A stretch of 64,000 nt of DNA. It comes from Trichinella spiralis (lineage: Eukaryota; Nematoda; Enoplea; Trichinellida; Trichinellidae). The stretch spans positions 9,689,391 to 9,753,390 of the forward strand of contig CM012955.1 of assembly GCA_000181795.3 (NCBI GenBank), given 5' to 3'. The position numbers were made by a program, and so were the translations under genes. This document shows, in pieces, positions 46,294 to 59,099 of the stretch; the stretch's first letter is position 1; each line of letters starts with the position of its first letter. The notes beneath the pieces were generated by a model that was given only the letters and a program-made list of their open reading frames with translations, did no database searches and was not told the origin of the DNA.

Positions 46294-48614
46294 ATGTATT
46301 TACTTAAGTACTACATTCCAGTAGCAAAACTTTTCAACTCGCCTCTACGTGCAGCTATGTTTTTGGATTCACGCTCTTATTTGAACTACAGTTTTCGTGT
46401 ATGTTGTTTTCATTTATTTTTACATTCATTATTGATATTTTAACAATGTTTCAGAGATATTCTAATGAAAAGAACAGAGGGTTTATTTCCGGTTTGATTA
46501 ATTCAATTAAAAGCGAACTTGCTAAAAATAAGGAACTCAAAGTATGCAGTTGAATGGTTTATAAAAGAATTTCTGTAGTATGTTTTCAATTTCATTTTAT
46601 TGTAGGAAAACTTAGCAAAACTGAAAGCCGAAAGTGAACGCCTCGAACAATCGGAACCACTTAAGAAAGCTCGAGAAAAATTTGTACTTTTTTAAATATT
46701 TTGTTAAGTTTGCCATGTATGAACATTGCTGTTCTTTTAGGACTTAATTGAAAGAGAGACAATGAGAAGTTCCCAGTATTTACGAGTTAAAATAGCGGAA
46801 CTTCAAAAGGAGTTGAAACAGGTATTTGATAAGCTTTATTTATCAAACTTTTATTTTAACCAGTTATTGTATTGTACATACGTTGTTTTATTCTGTTTTT
46901 TCTTTGTACACCATATATCTGATATTGATATAGAAGATGCTACTTTAGAGTTTGAATGAGGCCAAGAAAACGGAATTTGCGCAGAAAGGTATTGAAGTTG
47001 GTGCGAGTGCCGTAAAATCAGCGAAAGAAGCTGCGAACATTTTGGGAAAATCTATGGATTCGATTAGTCAGACGCGAACTTTTCAAGCTATAGCTAGTGT
47101 ATTAGTCATTTTTTAAAAATTAATTTTACATTTTATTCACTTATTTATATTTTGTATGTTTGATATTTAGAAAGCAAAAATGGTCAAAGATGAGTTCAAC
47201 GATTTTGCCCTTTCGGGTGGATATGTTTATGAAAGACTTCGTAACAAACAATTCGAGAAAAGCAGCTTTTCCGTTTTAAAATTTGATATATTTTTTTAGC
47301 AAAATTGAGAAAGCGTAAAGAATGTGTCGAATCCGGTGAAAAGAAGATCATCAAACCAAATAGGTTTGCGTTGAATGTGCTGAAATGGATTTTCTTCTTT
47401 TGAACTGTTTTTATTTTTATCTTGTAAAGCGAGGTAACCAGCGTTGAAGTACACAAAGATCAAAAATGGTATGCGGCATTGAAATCATGGACTGAAAGCA
47501 ACGCTTATTATCGCAGTAAGTATTTTATTGTGTGAAAATGACTTTGTGATTTATTTATTTATTTATTATTTTATTTTTTTTCAGAATTTCTCGATGTGAA
47601 AATGCAAATTGCTGAAAGTGAAAACCCAGTTGTACGGGCAACTCGATATTTTGGAGGGAAGCTATCGGAATTTTTTGGTAATGTTTCGGCAATTTATTTT
47701 ATTTTTTGAGGGCTGTTTTCTAATTTTGTGTATATACTTTTGCTTAGAAATTTTTATTTGAAACAATAGTGAAAACATTTTTCATTGATGAGCAGATTTT
47801 ATACAGAAATTATAAAGTTTTAACTTTGAACTTTTCAATGAAAAACAGATTATTGTTGTTGTTCATTTTTTCAGATAATCTGCTAGACGCTTTCCTTGAT
47901 AATTGCAGCGTATCGGAAGTGCTGACGGAAATTTGCAAAATAGATCCAAACTTTGATGTTACGGATTTCAGAAAACAGTGCCAGAGGGATTTTATCCCAA
48001 ACGTTATTGAAGTGAGCAGTGTTGTGTATTCTTGTGTGAAATGTCGACAATTTACCGGTAAATTTTAGGCAAGTAATCGTGGTGAAGAAGAAATTCTCCG
48101 TGACTGGTGCAGTGAAGGGGTAGGTTTGAAAAGAAAAACAGAGTTTTTATTTTTTTGAATTAGCAAATTTGCATACATCTAGGCATTCAATCAGTTGATT
48201 GCTCTTTTGTCCGAGTGCAAGCGAGCTGGCTACAAGCATACATTTCGACTGTTTGATATTGACAATGTCGAAGTAAATTTTCACTTTTGTACACTTTTGT
48301 CTTTTTACAGTGCTTTTTTCTAGATTATCACGGGAAAAATAACCGACATGGGTCCTGTTCTGTTGGTCGCTTTTCAAACACGTCAGTTACGTTGCATCCA
48401 AACACCGGATGGAAAATTCGTTTTTGGAACAACCGTAAATTGAACAAATAGAAAAACGTGTATTTCTCATGTTGAAAAAAAATTCACTCTTTAGGATGAT
48501 CCATTGTTAATTACCCACCTGTGGGCTTTTTGCCGTGATGTTGATGAACCGAACTCGAAAGCAGCTTGGAGAGTTGTGGATGTGCACGAACATTCAGCTG
48601 TTCGAAGTTACTAG
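46294..48614 (+). CDS. mitochondrial import inner membrane translocase subunit TIM44, 440 aa
   Basis: TIM44 is the matrix-side subunit that anchors mtHsp70 to the TIM23 channel. Fourteen exons join in frame (1,323 nt): 46294-46398, 46455-46541, 46606-46683, 46741-46821, 46949-47098, 47171-47240, 47300-47363, 47430-47515, 47585-47677, 47875-48011, 48069-48119, 48183-48272, 48324-48434 and 48495-48614. The N-terminus (MYLLKYYIPVAKLFNSPLR) is basic and amphipathic, as a matrix presequence should be. A charged helical region follows (IKSELAKNKELKENLAKLKA). The C-terminal TIM44 domain contains ATRYFGGKLSEFF, CQRDFIPNVIEA, LRDWCSEGAFNQL and THLWAFCRDV, and ends near WRVVDVHEHSAVRSY. The length is normal for the family (about 450). 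The ATG lies four bases after a TTTTTAG|GAATC acceptor, which supports this start. Introns are short (about 55-200 nt) and T/G-rich. Confidence 0.95.
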
Positions 48615-48684
48615 TTTTGAAATGAAGTTGATTGTTCCGATTGTTTGAAAATTGTTTGTTTTCACGGCTGTTCACAGAGTGTGA

Positions 48685-48690
48685 AATAAA
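48685..48690 (+). terminator. poly(A) signal AATAAA of TIM44
   Basis: AATAAA about 70 bases past the TIM44 stop codon, at a normal distance for a short nematode 3' UTR. Confidence 0.6.
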
Positions 48691-49231
48691 GTTGCTTGCA
48701 GTTGTTAATTTGGATCGATTTTTGAAATACGTAAAATTAATTTTTATGAAATTTACTCACGAAGAAAAGAAATATTTTGAAATTGATGACAATAGTATCT
48801 TAACGAATCGGAACAACAATGAGACTCAATAAATGATACAGAATTGATTGCCTAATCCGAAATACAAATTGCTTTGTAAAACTTCATGAAACGTATTCGA
48901 ATATTACTGTCGAATTTATGCAGATAAATCTCATAAACCAGCAATCTATTCCAAATTCACATTTGAAATACATCTATGATACTGGATACAAATTGCTCAT
49001 CTGAAATATTTTGTTTCATCCTAATTTTAACCTTGAAAATTAAATACGGTAAATGGTACTGTAGTATAATTGCATTTCATTAATCGCTGTGATTGTTGGT
49101 TGTTGTTGGACAATGTTTTGATTGATTTTCACTGATTAAAATGGCATGTGGAAAATTTATAAATTTTTAATGTTTTCATCAACGAGGAAGGTGCTTTTAG
49201 TACTATTCAGATAAATGATATCACAACTGTG

Positions 49232-51956
49232 ATGGTTTGGATGAATGTACCGCTGATGTTGCAACAGCTTCTCATTGCACTTTTGCATTTGTTTGTTTCT
49301 TCTTCTGTGTCGGACTTTCATATTTCATCGGCAGTGGTGGAATTGGACGACAAGTGCGCATACATACTTTTATGTTGATCAGTGTTTTTTGTTTGTTTTT
49401 TAATAATTAAATTTATAGTAATTTTGTAACGCAGAAGCTGTTAACTGAATTTATAAACTTAAAAAAATCTTTGAAATTTCGTACATTTTGACTTTGAATT
49501 CAATTTTTGTTTTTTAAAGTAAAGTTTTTTTCTCTTTCTGCAGGTTCATGAAAGAAAATGAAATACATCTTGTCATGGTAAGAAATGCGTGTGAAAATTG
49601 GCCAAGTATTGACAGACAGTATTGATTGTTGTTGTTGCGTTGATTGATGTCAACAAAATTAATATTATTTTGTTGGTTTATTAATTTTTTTAAATTAAGC
49701 GATTATTGATGTTGTTGTTTTTGATTTTTTCCAACTGCATGCAAGTTTGTGATTTGCATTTTGGCCGACTTTTTTCAATGCATGCAATAACAAATTGCTC
49801 AATATGATCAGTGTGACAATGTTGTAAGTTTTCTTCTCAAATTTAGCATTCAATTTTTTTTTGAAATTTATGAAAAATTGATCTGCCGAAATGTTTTTTT
49901 TCCAAAATAAAACGTTCTGTTGTAAAATTAATTTTTATTTCTTTTGAATGGTAAAAATGTGCTTTGATTGCTTTTTTCCTAGATTGCATGGCACGAGTGT
50001 TGTGTTGTGTTTGATTGAACAAAGAACAAAATATGTGTGTGTGTGTTAAGAGATGTTAGTTTTCATGGTGTGCAAGTTGTAAAATTGTTGCAGTTCTATG
50101 CACCGTGGTGCGGACATTGCAAACGTTTGATGCCAACCTGGGAACAAGTGGCGTTGACGCTTTCCAACGAGCCGATCACGGTTGGAAAGTTGGACTGCAC
50201 CAAACACACATCCGTGACGTCAGAATTGAAAATCAACGGCTATCCAACAGTTCGAATGTAAAAAATATATAATCAATTTTTTTGGAAAATAATTTCAAAA
50301 AAAAAATTGTCCCCATTGCGCGCAGGTATCGTTATGGAGAAAAGTATGAATATCACGGCGAAAGGTCGAAAGAGGCGATTGTGGACTTCGCTTTGAAAGT
50401 TATCGGGTTTGCTTTGGAATAGTTGGTTTATTTTTGTTGTATTAAAAAAAATTTAAAAAAATATTAATTCCACATTTAGACCCGAAGTGAGACCTCTGTC
50501 CGATAGGTATGAACTTGTGCGAGTTTGTGAAAAGTTGAAAAAGACGGCATTTTTTCTCCTGGCAGGGGAGAAAAATGTTTCCAATCCCTTGATTGTACGC
50601 GAATTTGTTATTATTTATTATTATTATTATTATTATTTGTGAATAAATAATTTTGAAGGAAGAGTATTATGCGGTTGCGAAGAAGTTGTTTTCCAAAACG
50701 TATTTTTATCAAATTTTACCGAGACATTTACCGTCAGTAAGTGAATTTTTTTTTGTTTTTTTTCGTGAGGTTGTTTTTCTTTCGCCTTAGAAACAGTCCA
50801 GTTAACAACTACAAAAGTTTTAGTTCGAATTAGCATAATTTTCACTATTGCTTTAATTTTATTTTTCCAGACTTTTCCATGCGACGAAACGGTGTGCATT
50901 TTTGTCGTCAAAGATGGTACACAATTTCTCTACAATCCAAGTGAGAAATTTTGCATAAATAATAAATTCATTTGTTGCGATTGTTCTTTTGCCATTATCA
51001 GCGACTGATCAAAATTCTTTGGAAAAATGGATACAAAGTTCGCGATGGCCATTCATGCAATTGGCCAAATATGAAACGCTGAACGAAATGGGCGAATGTT
51101 GCAATGATAAGCTGCTTGTTGTGGCCGTTCTTGATCTGGTCGAAAAGAGAAAATTGAAAAGTCCCGTCAAACAGTATAATAAGCTGTGCTTAATTTTCTA
51201 TGTTGGGTTGTTTTTTTTTTCATACATTAAAATTCAGATTGGACGATTTGATTCGGATGACATGGCAACAGTATAGTGAACAGTTGAAGGGCAAATTTCA
51301 ATTTGTCTGGCTTGACGGCAACGAAATTGCCAACAGCATATTGCTGAGAACCGTGCCGGTTCCGTGTTTGTTCGTTTTCAACGCCTCTTCATATTCCTAT
51401 TATCTTCCCGACCAGGATGCTCTGCAAATGACCGAAGAAATATTGTTGCAATTTTTGCAAAACGTCGTCAACGGTTTCGTCGCGGTAACAACCAACACGC
51501 AAAAATATTATTCTATTTTATGTGCAAATGAATTCATTATTCAAATTTCGTTTGGTTCAGATGCGCGGAGGCAAGGGACGTGTGCAACATGTGAGACGAA
51601 TTTTTTACGAAACAACAACCGCAATTTATGTAAATTTTTTCTCTTCAACTAACCGCTTGCTGGCGAGCGTATATTGTTATGCAAATTTCATTGTACTCGA
51701 TTTCAGACGATGTTCGCCAATCAGCCATTGTTGGCGTGCTGTTTGTTCGGCTTGCCGTTGGGAATTTTCAGCGTTATATGTTACACAATCTGTTCAACGG
51801 ACGTTTCCGTCGATAGCGACGAAATCTACGCGGACAGCTACGATTCCGGTAAATTTATTCAAATTTATTATTTTTTTTCTTTATTTAAATTTTTTTCACC
51901 TCGTCAAATTGTCAACAACAGCAACAGACAGTGATGATCACGAAAAAGAAGAATGA
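49232..51956 (+). CDS. protein disulfide-isomerase TMX3-like, 442 aa
   Basis: This is an ER type I membrane thiol oxidoreductase. Twelve exons join in frame (1,329 nt): 49232-49353, 49544-49577, 50094-50257, 50326-50406, 50480-50594, 50659-50736, 50871-50940, 51002-51173, 51238-51484, 51561-51629, 51707-51848 and 51922-51956. In order there are a signal peptide (LMLQQLLIALLHLFVSSS), the thioredoxin active site FYAPWCGHCKRL (CGHC at 58-61), the cis-Pro segment INGYPTVRM, and two redox-inactive thioredoxin-like domains with TMX3 blocks (FVWLDGNEIAN, VPVPCLFVFNAS). A membrane segment follows (PLLACCLFGLPLGIFSVICY, about 391-413), and then an acidic tail ending DDHEKEE. Human TMX3 has 454 residues and the same order. 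The tail lacks the C-terminal KKxx-type ER retrieval motif of the human protein. An in-frame ATG at 49241 is an alternative start. The gene lies 0.6 kb behind TIM44 on the same strand. Confidence 0.92.
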
Positions 51957-53197
51957 TTGATTGGATTATAGTTTGTTTTTCCGTTATTATTATTATTATT
52001 ATCTTTTGATATTTTTCCCATGCTGCTTCTTCTTCCTATCTTTCTTCTACTTCTCCTCTGGCAGCAAGCGGTTGTTGTTTTGCCTCAGGAATTGGTCGAC
52101 AAAAATGCAATTATTACAATTTTTAAATTAAACGTTGCGACGTTTTTGTTGGACTGTTTTTTTCAAATGCTTCTTCAACAAACAAACTGTCTACTTGGTG
52201 ATGGTGTGATGAGCAACAACAATTTTCATCTGAATGACTTTGAAATTATCATCATCATCAACAACAACAACGACGACGACGACGACAATTTATAATTATG
52301 CAATAAAAAGCATAACAAATTTATTTAAAGCTCAACGTACGGATCAAATATTATTATCTCTATATATTATTTCACTAGAATCTGGTGCACTCATCATTCA
52401 AGTAAAGCAGTAAGAATGATAATCATAGTTCGACCTAAATTATGAATACTGTATAATAAACTGCCGCAGACGTCGTTACCAAGCAAAGCAGGCGTTGTTG
52501 TTGATTTTTTTTTCGTTTTTTTCTTTTTTGCATGCATGCAAGAAGCTTGTGACAGACAGATGGATGACTGCAAATAACTCTACTATATATGGATATGAAA
52601 AATTCTTGTTCGACCAAAAAGAGTGTTTCTTCTGAGGAGGGGGGGGATAGGAACACATTTTTTCAGTCTTGAAAATGTAAATTTGGAAAAAGCCATTGTT
52701 GCGTGCAACAACTACCGCTTCTCGATGACAGTCGGGTGAGTGCACACAGTATGGAAGAAGAAGATGATGATGAAGAAGCATTGCAAAATGCTTTTACAAC
52801 AAACACGAACAGACAAACAAACAAACACACGCACACAGACAAACTATTGGAAAAAAAGCTTTCTAAAATTCTTGATAAAATTACAGTAAAAATGACTTTT
52901 GATTTTTAAAAAAGAAAAATATCATATCGATATGATTAAGTTTGTTTGTTTTCTTTTTTGTTGGCGTGAATGAAGAAGAGAATTATGATTGGTTGGTTGT
53001 TTGAGAGAGAAAAAGAAAAAAGCTAATTGGCGATTACATTCTGAATAAAAAGAAAATTGATCATCATTGTATATTTAAAATATATTAATATTATTATTAT
53101 TATTATGGTAGTAAATTGAGAAAGAAAGAAGCTAAAACATGGTTGCTCTTCCACCAGAAAAATAAATTTCTGCAATTAATTATTAGTGTATTGTTCA
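51957..53197. other. convergent 3' region between TMX3 and paramyosin, with poly(A) signal at 52302-52307
   Basis: A long TMX3 3' UTR is likely: AATAAA lies at 52302-52307, preceded by ATT, ATC, AAC and GAC triplet runs (51980-52290). No further gene is supported. The frame at 52020-52295 is made of these simple repeats. The rest is AT-rich with short homopolymers. Confidence 0.5.
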
Positions 53198-56100
53198 TCA
53201 ATATTCATGTCCTTCTTCCATCACGTAAACCTGAAAACAACCAAGTGAGATCAATATCAGGCGTGGATTGGCATATCTATGGGAAAGCTTTTATTGTACA
53301 CACCTTGGAAGAGAGACTTTTTCCCATGGAAACGGAAGAACGATGCTTGGCACGGATCAAGTGCAAGCTACTTTCGGCTTGTTCGGCTCGACCTTCGGCA
53401 TCTTCCAATTCGTGCTGGTAACGACGGACACGTTGCAAATTTTGCATTGTCAACGATTCCTGAAATGCTTGCACACTTGAAATTATGAATGCTAAGACTG
53501 TTGGAAAAAGAACACCGAACCGCTTCAGTCAACTGTCGCTTGTAGATGTTCAATTTTTCGGCCAATCGTTCGGCAGTATCTTGGGCCATGACGAAATTTT
53601 TGTGCTCCTCGTCCACTTGCATTTGCATTTCCTTGACGCGACGGTCCTTTTTGCGCAAGCAGGCTTGGGTTTCTTTGTGTCGTCTCGATTCTTCATCCAA
53701 CGCCATTTCCAAATCTCGAATCTGTTCAGTGAGCGAAGAAGAAAAAGAGAAGCAAATAATAATTGACAATTTATCTCGTATAAAAATTATAATATCCCAC
53801 TAGTTACCCTGGTCTCGAGTTTGGCAATGACGCGCTTGCCACCGAGCAGAGCTGCCGCTTCGGCTTCTTGGATTTGCACTTGCAACTGTTTGACGTGCTC
53901 TTCCAACGCTTTGCGCATGGCGTCGATTTTCATCGAATGTTCCTGCTCTTCGTGGAGTTGTTCCATAGCCCGGACCGCATCCTGCTGAGCTCGGTTGGCA
54001 CGGTCGTCGGCGGCTCGCAGTTCTTTGGTCGTCTCGTCCAAATCGGCTTGGCATGTCGACAAGTCGGTCTCCAATTTGCCCTTGATCGCGGTCAAATTGT
54101 TGTTCAAGCTGACCAAATCGGCAATTTTCCCCTGGGCTTCTTCCAGATCCGCTTCGGCTTGTTTGCGCACCCGGATCGCCGTGTCCAAGGCACTCTTGCA
54201 GTCTTCCAATTCGGCCGACAAAGCGGACAACTTGCGCTGGGCAATTGCATACTGGTCGAGCGTTTGTTGCAGTTGACGTTGGCAATCTTCGAAGCTGCTT
54301 TGCAAAGCCTGCAAGCCGGAAACACAAAATTAGTCAATCCCCCTCGAGTCAATTATATCTGCCATCATCACTGATCAACATGAACAACAACAACAACAAC
54401 GCAACGGTTTTGTACCCTCAGTTGGTCTGCTTGTTTTTTGATCGTCTTTTGTGCTTCCAAATTGGCCCGGTTCAAATTGTCGATGGTCATCTCCAGTTCG
54501 GCAATTTCCGCCTGGTATTTCTTCTTCAGACGGGAAATTTCCGCCTTCATGCGAGCCTCAGCGTCAGCCAACGCTGCAGCCAGTCGGTCAATTTCGAACT
54601 GCATATTTTTGCGCAATGCTTCCATTTCTTCTTCTTTTTCCTGAAATGAAGGGAAAATTATTATTATTATTATTAGTATTAGTATTATATATATTTTTTT
54701 AAACAAAAATTATCCTGAAAACATCAACTGATCGACTGATCATCGTCGGCCAATAATGCTTACTTGTAAACGACGTTCCATTTCCACGCGCAGAGCTTGC
54801 AATTCAGCTACTGCACGCTGTGCGCGACTTTCCGCGTCACGTCTAGCCGCTTCGGCTTCCTTGAGCGCGATTTGCAGTTCTCTGATTTCACCGGCCAGAC
54901 GTGCATTCTCCAAATCCAGCTCGTGCAATTTTCTGTTCGCGTCGGCTAAAGCTTCCTTTGCTTCATGCAAATCGTCTGAAAAATAAATCATCCCCACTAA
55001 TCCACAATCGTATAAAACCCTCCGGAAAATATGCACCTTGCAATTTTTTATTCTCCCTAGCCAGAGCTTCTTTCTGTTCGACGGCTTTTTCATAAAGATG
55101 CTTCATCTTTTGCAATTCCGCTTGCGTCGCTCTGAGTTCTCGTTGCGTAGCTTCGAGCTCTTGTGTCACCTCGTCCAGGCGTGTCTTCATCTCGGCGACC
55201 ATTCTTTCGAGCTGTTCTTTTTGTCTTTCCAAAATGGCAATGGTGCTTTGAGCCTGGAAAGTGGACGAAATTTTTTTGATAATTTGCATATTGTTATAAA
55301 TCGAAAAAAAATCAATCACCTTTTCCAAATCAACTATCAAAACTTCAACTTCCGACTGCAGACGGCTTTTCGCTTTTTCCAATTGGGAAATCTTTTGCAG
55401 CATAATTTCAATTTGTTCCTCATATTCTGCTTGTTTTTGGATCATTTTTTTACTGAAAGAAAAAATATAGTAGAGAAAAATCAGTAATAATGTACAATAT
55501 GCCAATTTGAACGCTCCTACCGCAGATCGTCAACTTCTTCTTGGTGGAGTGAAACTTCGGCGTCGAATTTGCTCTTCCACTGGGAAATTTCCGTATTTGC
55601 CAACGACAATTTGTGCTCTGCTTCGGCACGTGCGGACGATTCCTCTTCCAACGCACCCTGAATTGAATCCAATTCCAGCTGCATCTGATGCAACTGGGTT
55701 TGCATTTGCGAACGTTCCTGTACAGGATGATAAATTTAATTAATTAATTAATTAATTAATTATCAATAATAATAATAATAATTTCCAACACGTACACGTT
55801 CCGCATCTTCGAGTCGACGACGCGCTTCTTCGAGCTGTTGAGCAAGTTGAGTCTTGACGTGTTGAATATTTTCCATTTGCACTTTGACATCGTGCAACTC
55901 TTTCATCAAATCGTTGTTTTCCTGTTGCAGACGTTGACGCTGCGAGGCCAGGTCGTTCAAATTTTTTGCCAGATCGTCAACTCTGTTCTGAAGCTCTCTG
56001 GCATGCGCTTCGTGCTTTTCGGCAGCTTTTTCCGCGGCATGCTAGTGAAGAAAAAAACAAAAATGCAAACATTCTCTTTTTTTTCCAACATTTTCCAAAC

Positions 56101-58490
56101 AGATTCAAATTTATTCTATTAATTATTATTATTATTATGCATTTGTAATATTATATTGTTTTTGAATAATTTTCATCACAATATTGTTGGACAGTTTGAA
56201 ACAATTTCCAATTCTCATTCGTCATGTTACAATAACACATACTTATTACAGTACTACTATACTCTGCTTTGATTCGTCCATTTATCGACCTATATTCTCT
56301 CTCTCTCTCTATCTTATTAAAAGAAAAAACTTTTTTATTTTTTGTTTCAAAACTAACTCAAGAATGTACTTCATCTTTATGACGTCATTTAAAAATTTTA
56401 GTATGAAAATAATTTTCATTACGGTTATTTTTAGAAAATGCTATTCTCGTTGGTGCTTGTATTGGTGAAAGGCTTTTATTGACATTGGAAAAACTAACCT
56501 TGTCTTTTTGCATCTGATCAATTCCGGCAGTAAGTTCAATGACTTCATGCTGCAAACGTTGTCGTTCTCTGTCGATTCTGAAAAAAACAACGACAATTTC
56601 CAAAATGCACACATTCATACACACACACACACACACATACACGTGAGTGGATAAGAGAAAATGTTTCGATTAATCATAATAAATATAATAAAACTGAATT
56701 TCCATAATGAAATCATCCCATAATTTTCCACATATTATTAAGCAATAAATTCCAGTATGGTAATTGTTTAAATTTTTTTTTATTTTTAAATTTCTACAAT
56801 TACTAAAAATTGTTCACGTTTACGTTTACATTTGCATGATGATGCTGTTAGAAATTTACAAAATTGTCAAGCAATAATTAATAATTACTTGCTATTTTTC
56901 TTTTGAAGTTGTTCAATTTGCTGCTGATAATCTAAAAGGGATTCTTGGTGCTTCTTGCGCAGCTGGTTCAGCGAATCTTCGCTTTCCAATTGCGAATCTT
57001 CCAATATTTTTCTCAACTTTTGCAATTCGGATTCACGTTTTCGATTGGCGTCGATCTAATTTTCAATCTCGGTCAATGGGGATTTCAAAATTCAAGGGTA
57101 GGGTGGTGTGAAAATTTTTTCAAATTTTTCCCTCCTCTTACCTGGGCATCGGTGGTTCCTTCAGCCTCTTCCAATCGATCGGTTAAGCTGATCAGTTGGC
57201 AGGACAAATCGGCACGTTCGCGTTCAATCTGACAAACAAAAAATTACTTTGAACATTTTCACCATCAAAAATACATTTCCAATGCCAATACTCGGTTTCG
57301 CAATTCTCTTTCCGTTTCCAAATCATCTTGAAGCAGGCGAATTTTATCCTAAACAATAAAACATCCATACATTATTCGCTTTCGCTTAATCACTTTTCAA
57401 TGCTATTAGAAATAAATAAACAACTGAAAGCTTTCATCAATCTGCATTAGTTAGTACGAGAAAATGTTTATCTTTTATTTTTATTATTACTTTACGATGA
57501 GAGTGTAAAGTAATAAAACTGCCTTTTTCAAGTATTTTTCTTAAGCAACATCCGGCAAAAAAATAAAAAGTTGAAAATAAATATGTTCTAATGCTGCGTC
57601 ATGCAGAACGTTGTCAATTTTTCTCAATGATGATGTCTGTTTGTTCCTGACTGACTCTTCCTCTTCTTCTTCTTCTTCGCTTTGTTATTTATGCTCAACA
57701 TGCAGTATTAACGTTGTTGAATCAGTAAAAAAAAGATAATGATTTTCACATCTACTTTCAAATATGAATCATCGAGAACATTTTTCATTAAGCTTTGCAA
57801 ATGAAATTAATTGAAAGTTTCAATTTGAAGTTTGAACAATGTTGCGTGTCAATCAACAAATGGATTTATTTATTAAGCTAACATATTTTGGCAAGTTTAA
57901 TTTTGCCCAAACTGCTTCTCTCTGTTCAAATCAACCTCATGACTCAAATTATATATATATATAAATATAAATATGTAGGTATACTGTTTTTTTCAAAATA
58001 ATTCAAAAATTGCATAAAGTTGATAAAATTATTTTGTTGTTTTAAATATAGTGTAAATATATAATTTTCAATATTGTCAAAGCGAGCAACATGCTGACCA
58101 GTTGTTTATGAGCTTGTTTGCTTGCCATAGTTACGTAATGAAAAGTTGTGTGCATTGTTAGAAACTAAGTCCAGTTATTTGATTAGCTGGAAAAAATGGA
58201 AACAAAGCTAAAAACGAAAACATACGCTAATGATTTAATTATTGGAAGCAATTATTTAATTTGTTTTAAATAAAAAGAATAATTACTGGGATAAATTTGA
58301 AATTTTTTGACCGATGGAAAATAATTGAAAAAAGATGAATCACCTCGAGTCTGGTCAAAGAACCCAAGTCGGCAACGTTGAGGCTTGGCGCACCGTAACC
58401 TCCAAATCCGTAAGCATCGAATCCGCCACTTCGGCTGAGCATGCTTGCTGATCTCATCACTGACGCACTGGGACTGCGATACAGAGACAT
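53198..58490 (-). CDS. unc-15: paramyosin, 885 aa, fifteen exons
   Basis: Paramyosin forms the core of invertebrate thick filaments. Exons on minus: 58490-58344, 57348-57292, 57228-57142, 57055-56889, 56577-56499, 56041-55796, 55717-55521, 55452-55320, 55253-55037, 54975-54764, 54640-54416, 54308-53808, 53721-53521, 53459-53304 and 53230-53198; all phases agree (2,658 nt). The non-helical head begins [17 protein letters not shown] and ends [10 protein letters not shown]. An uninterrupted coiled-coil rod follows, with conserved blocks such as [49 protein letters not shown] joints and [14 protein letters not shown]. The short non-helical tail [10 protein letters not shown] is on its own 33-nt exon. 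The length equals what I recall for Trichinella paramyosin, where the protein is also reported at the parasite surface as a complement-binding antigen (established knowledge, not seen here). Frames on the plus strand across the exons are antisense shadows. Confidence 0.96.
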
Positions 58491-58543
58491 GGTGCTGATG
58501 TAGTTTTTTCGATTGTCGAATGGAGAATCAATTTACAACAGAT

Positions 58544-58556
58544 CCTGGCAGAAAAA
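58544..58556 (-). promoter_or_regulatory. splice acceptor 54 bases before the paramyosin start
   Basis: On minus, TTTTTCTGCCAG ends at 58545, so an exon begins at 58544 and reaches the ATG at 58490. It may take a spliced leader or a 5'-UTR exon transcribed from the TATA region near 59 kb. Confidence 0.5.
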
Positions 58557-58988
58557 TGGAAAAATTGTAGAATTGTTGAACCGATGGAATAGATGGACCG
58601 AAACGCGAAGAAGAAAAGAGAAGACGCGGATACAAGCGACTTGCTTTGTCGAGCAAACCGAGGGTATGTGACTGGTGAAAGTGAAGCAGCGGCAACCGCA
58701 GCGGACGAATATAAACTGCCACGCCACCACTGCCGCCACCACCACCACCGTTGTTGCTGCTATCTATGATCGGAAATTTTTGCTTAGCCTGGCGGCAATG
58801 ACAACAAGCTTGGCCGAGGCTAGTCGTTCTGGCGAGTGTGGCTTGCAGATGCGGAGGAATAAAAGTTTCCTCGAACGCGGAATGTGCAGCCTTGCGAAAA
58901 TTGTTAGCCAACAACAAACGAGCAAACAACGCCGGAGTTGATTGAAACGGAGGAGGGGAGGGGGATGTAGGGGAAACTGGACGACGAA

Positions 58989-58996
58989 TTTATATA
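58989..58996 (-). promoter_or_regulatory. candidate paramyosin TATA box
   Basis: The minus strand reads TATATAAA about 500 bases upstream of the paramyosin ATG, at the upstream edge of a GC-richer block (58500-58980). That block would be the 5' UTR or its intron. This is the layout expected for a strongly expressed muscle gene; the start site itself cannot be seen. Confidence 0.4.
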
Positions 58997-59048
58997 AAGT
59001 TGAAGAAAGAAAAAGTAAAAACGTGATTCGTCTCTTGCCACCAACTGC

Positions 59049-59099
59049 TTGCTACTACTACTACTGCTGCTGCTGCTGCTGTTGCTGTTGCTGTTGCTA
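59049..59099. repeat. TAC/TGC/TTGC triplet microsatellite upstream of paramyosin
   Basis: CTACTACTACTACTGCTGCTG-type triplets followed by TTGCTG units. On the minus strand it reads as CAG/CAA repeats. It lies just upstream of the candidate TATA box. TA and GCAA runs follow at 59195-59245. Confidence 0.9.

Noticed and set aside
53868-54374. A 168-codon + frame opposite paramyosin
   Set aside because: It is antisense to the long paramyosin exon 54308-53808. The regular heptad coding of the minus strand explains the absence of stops.
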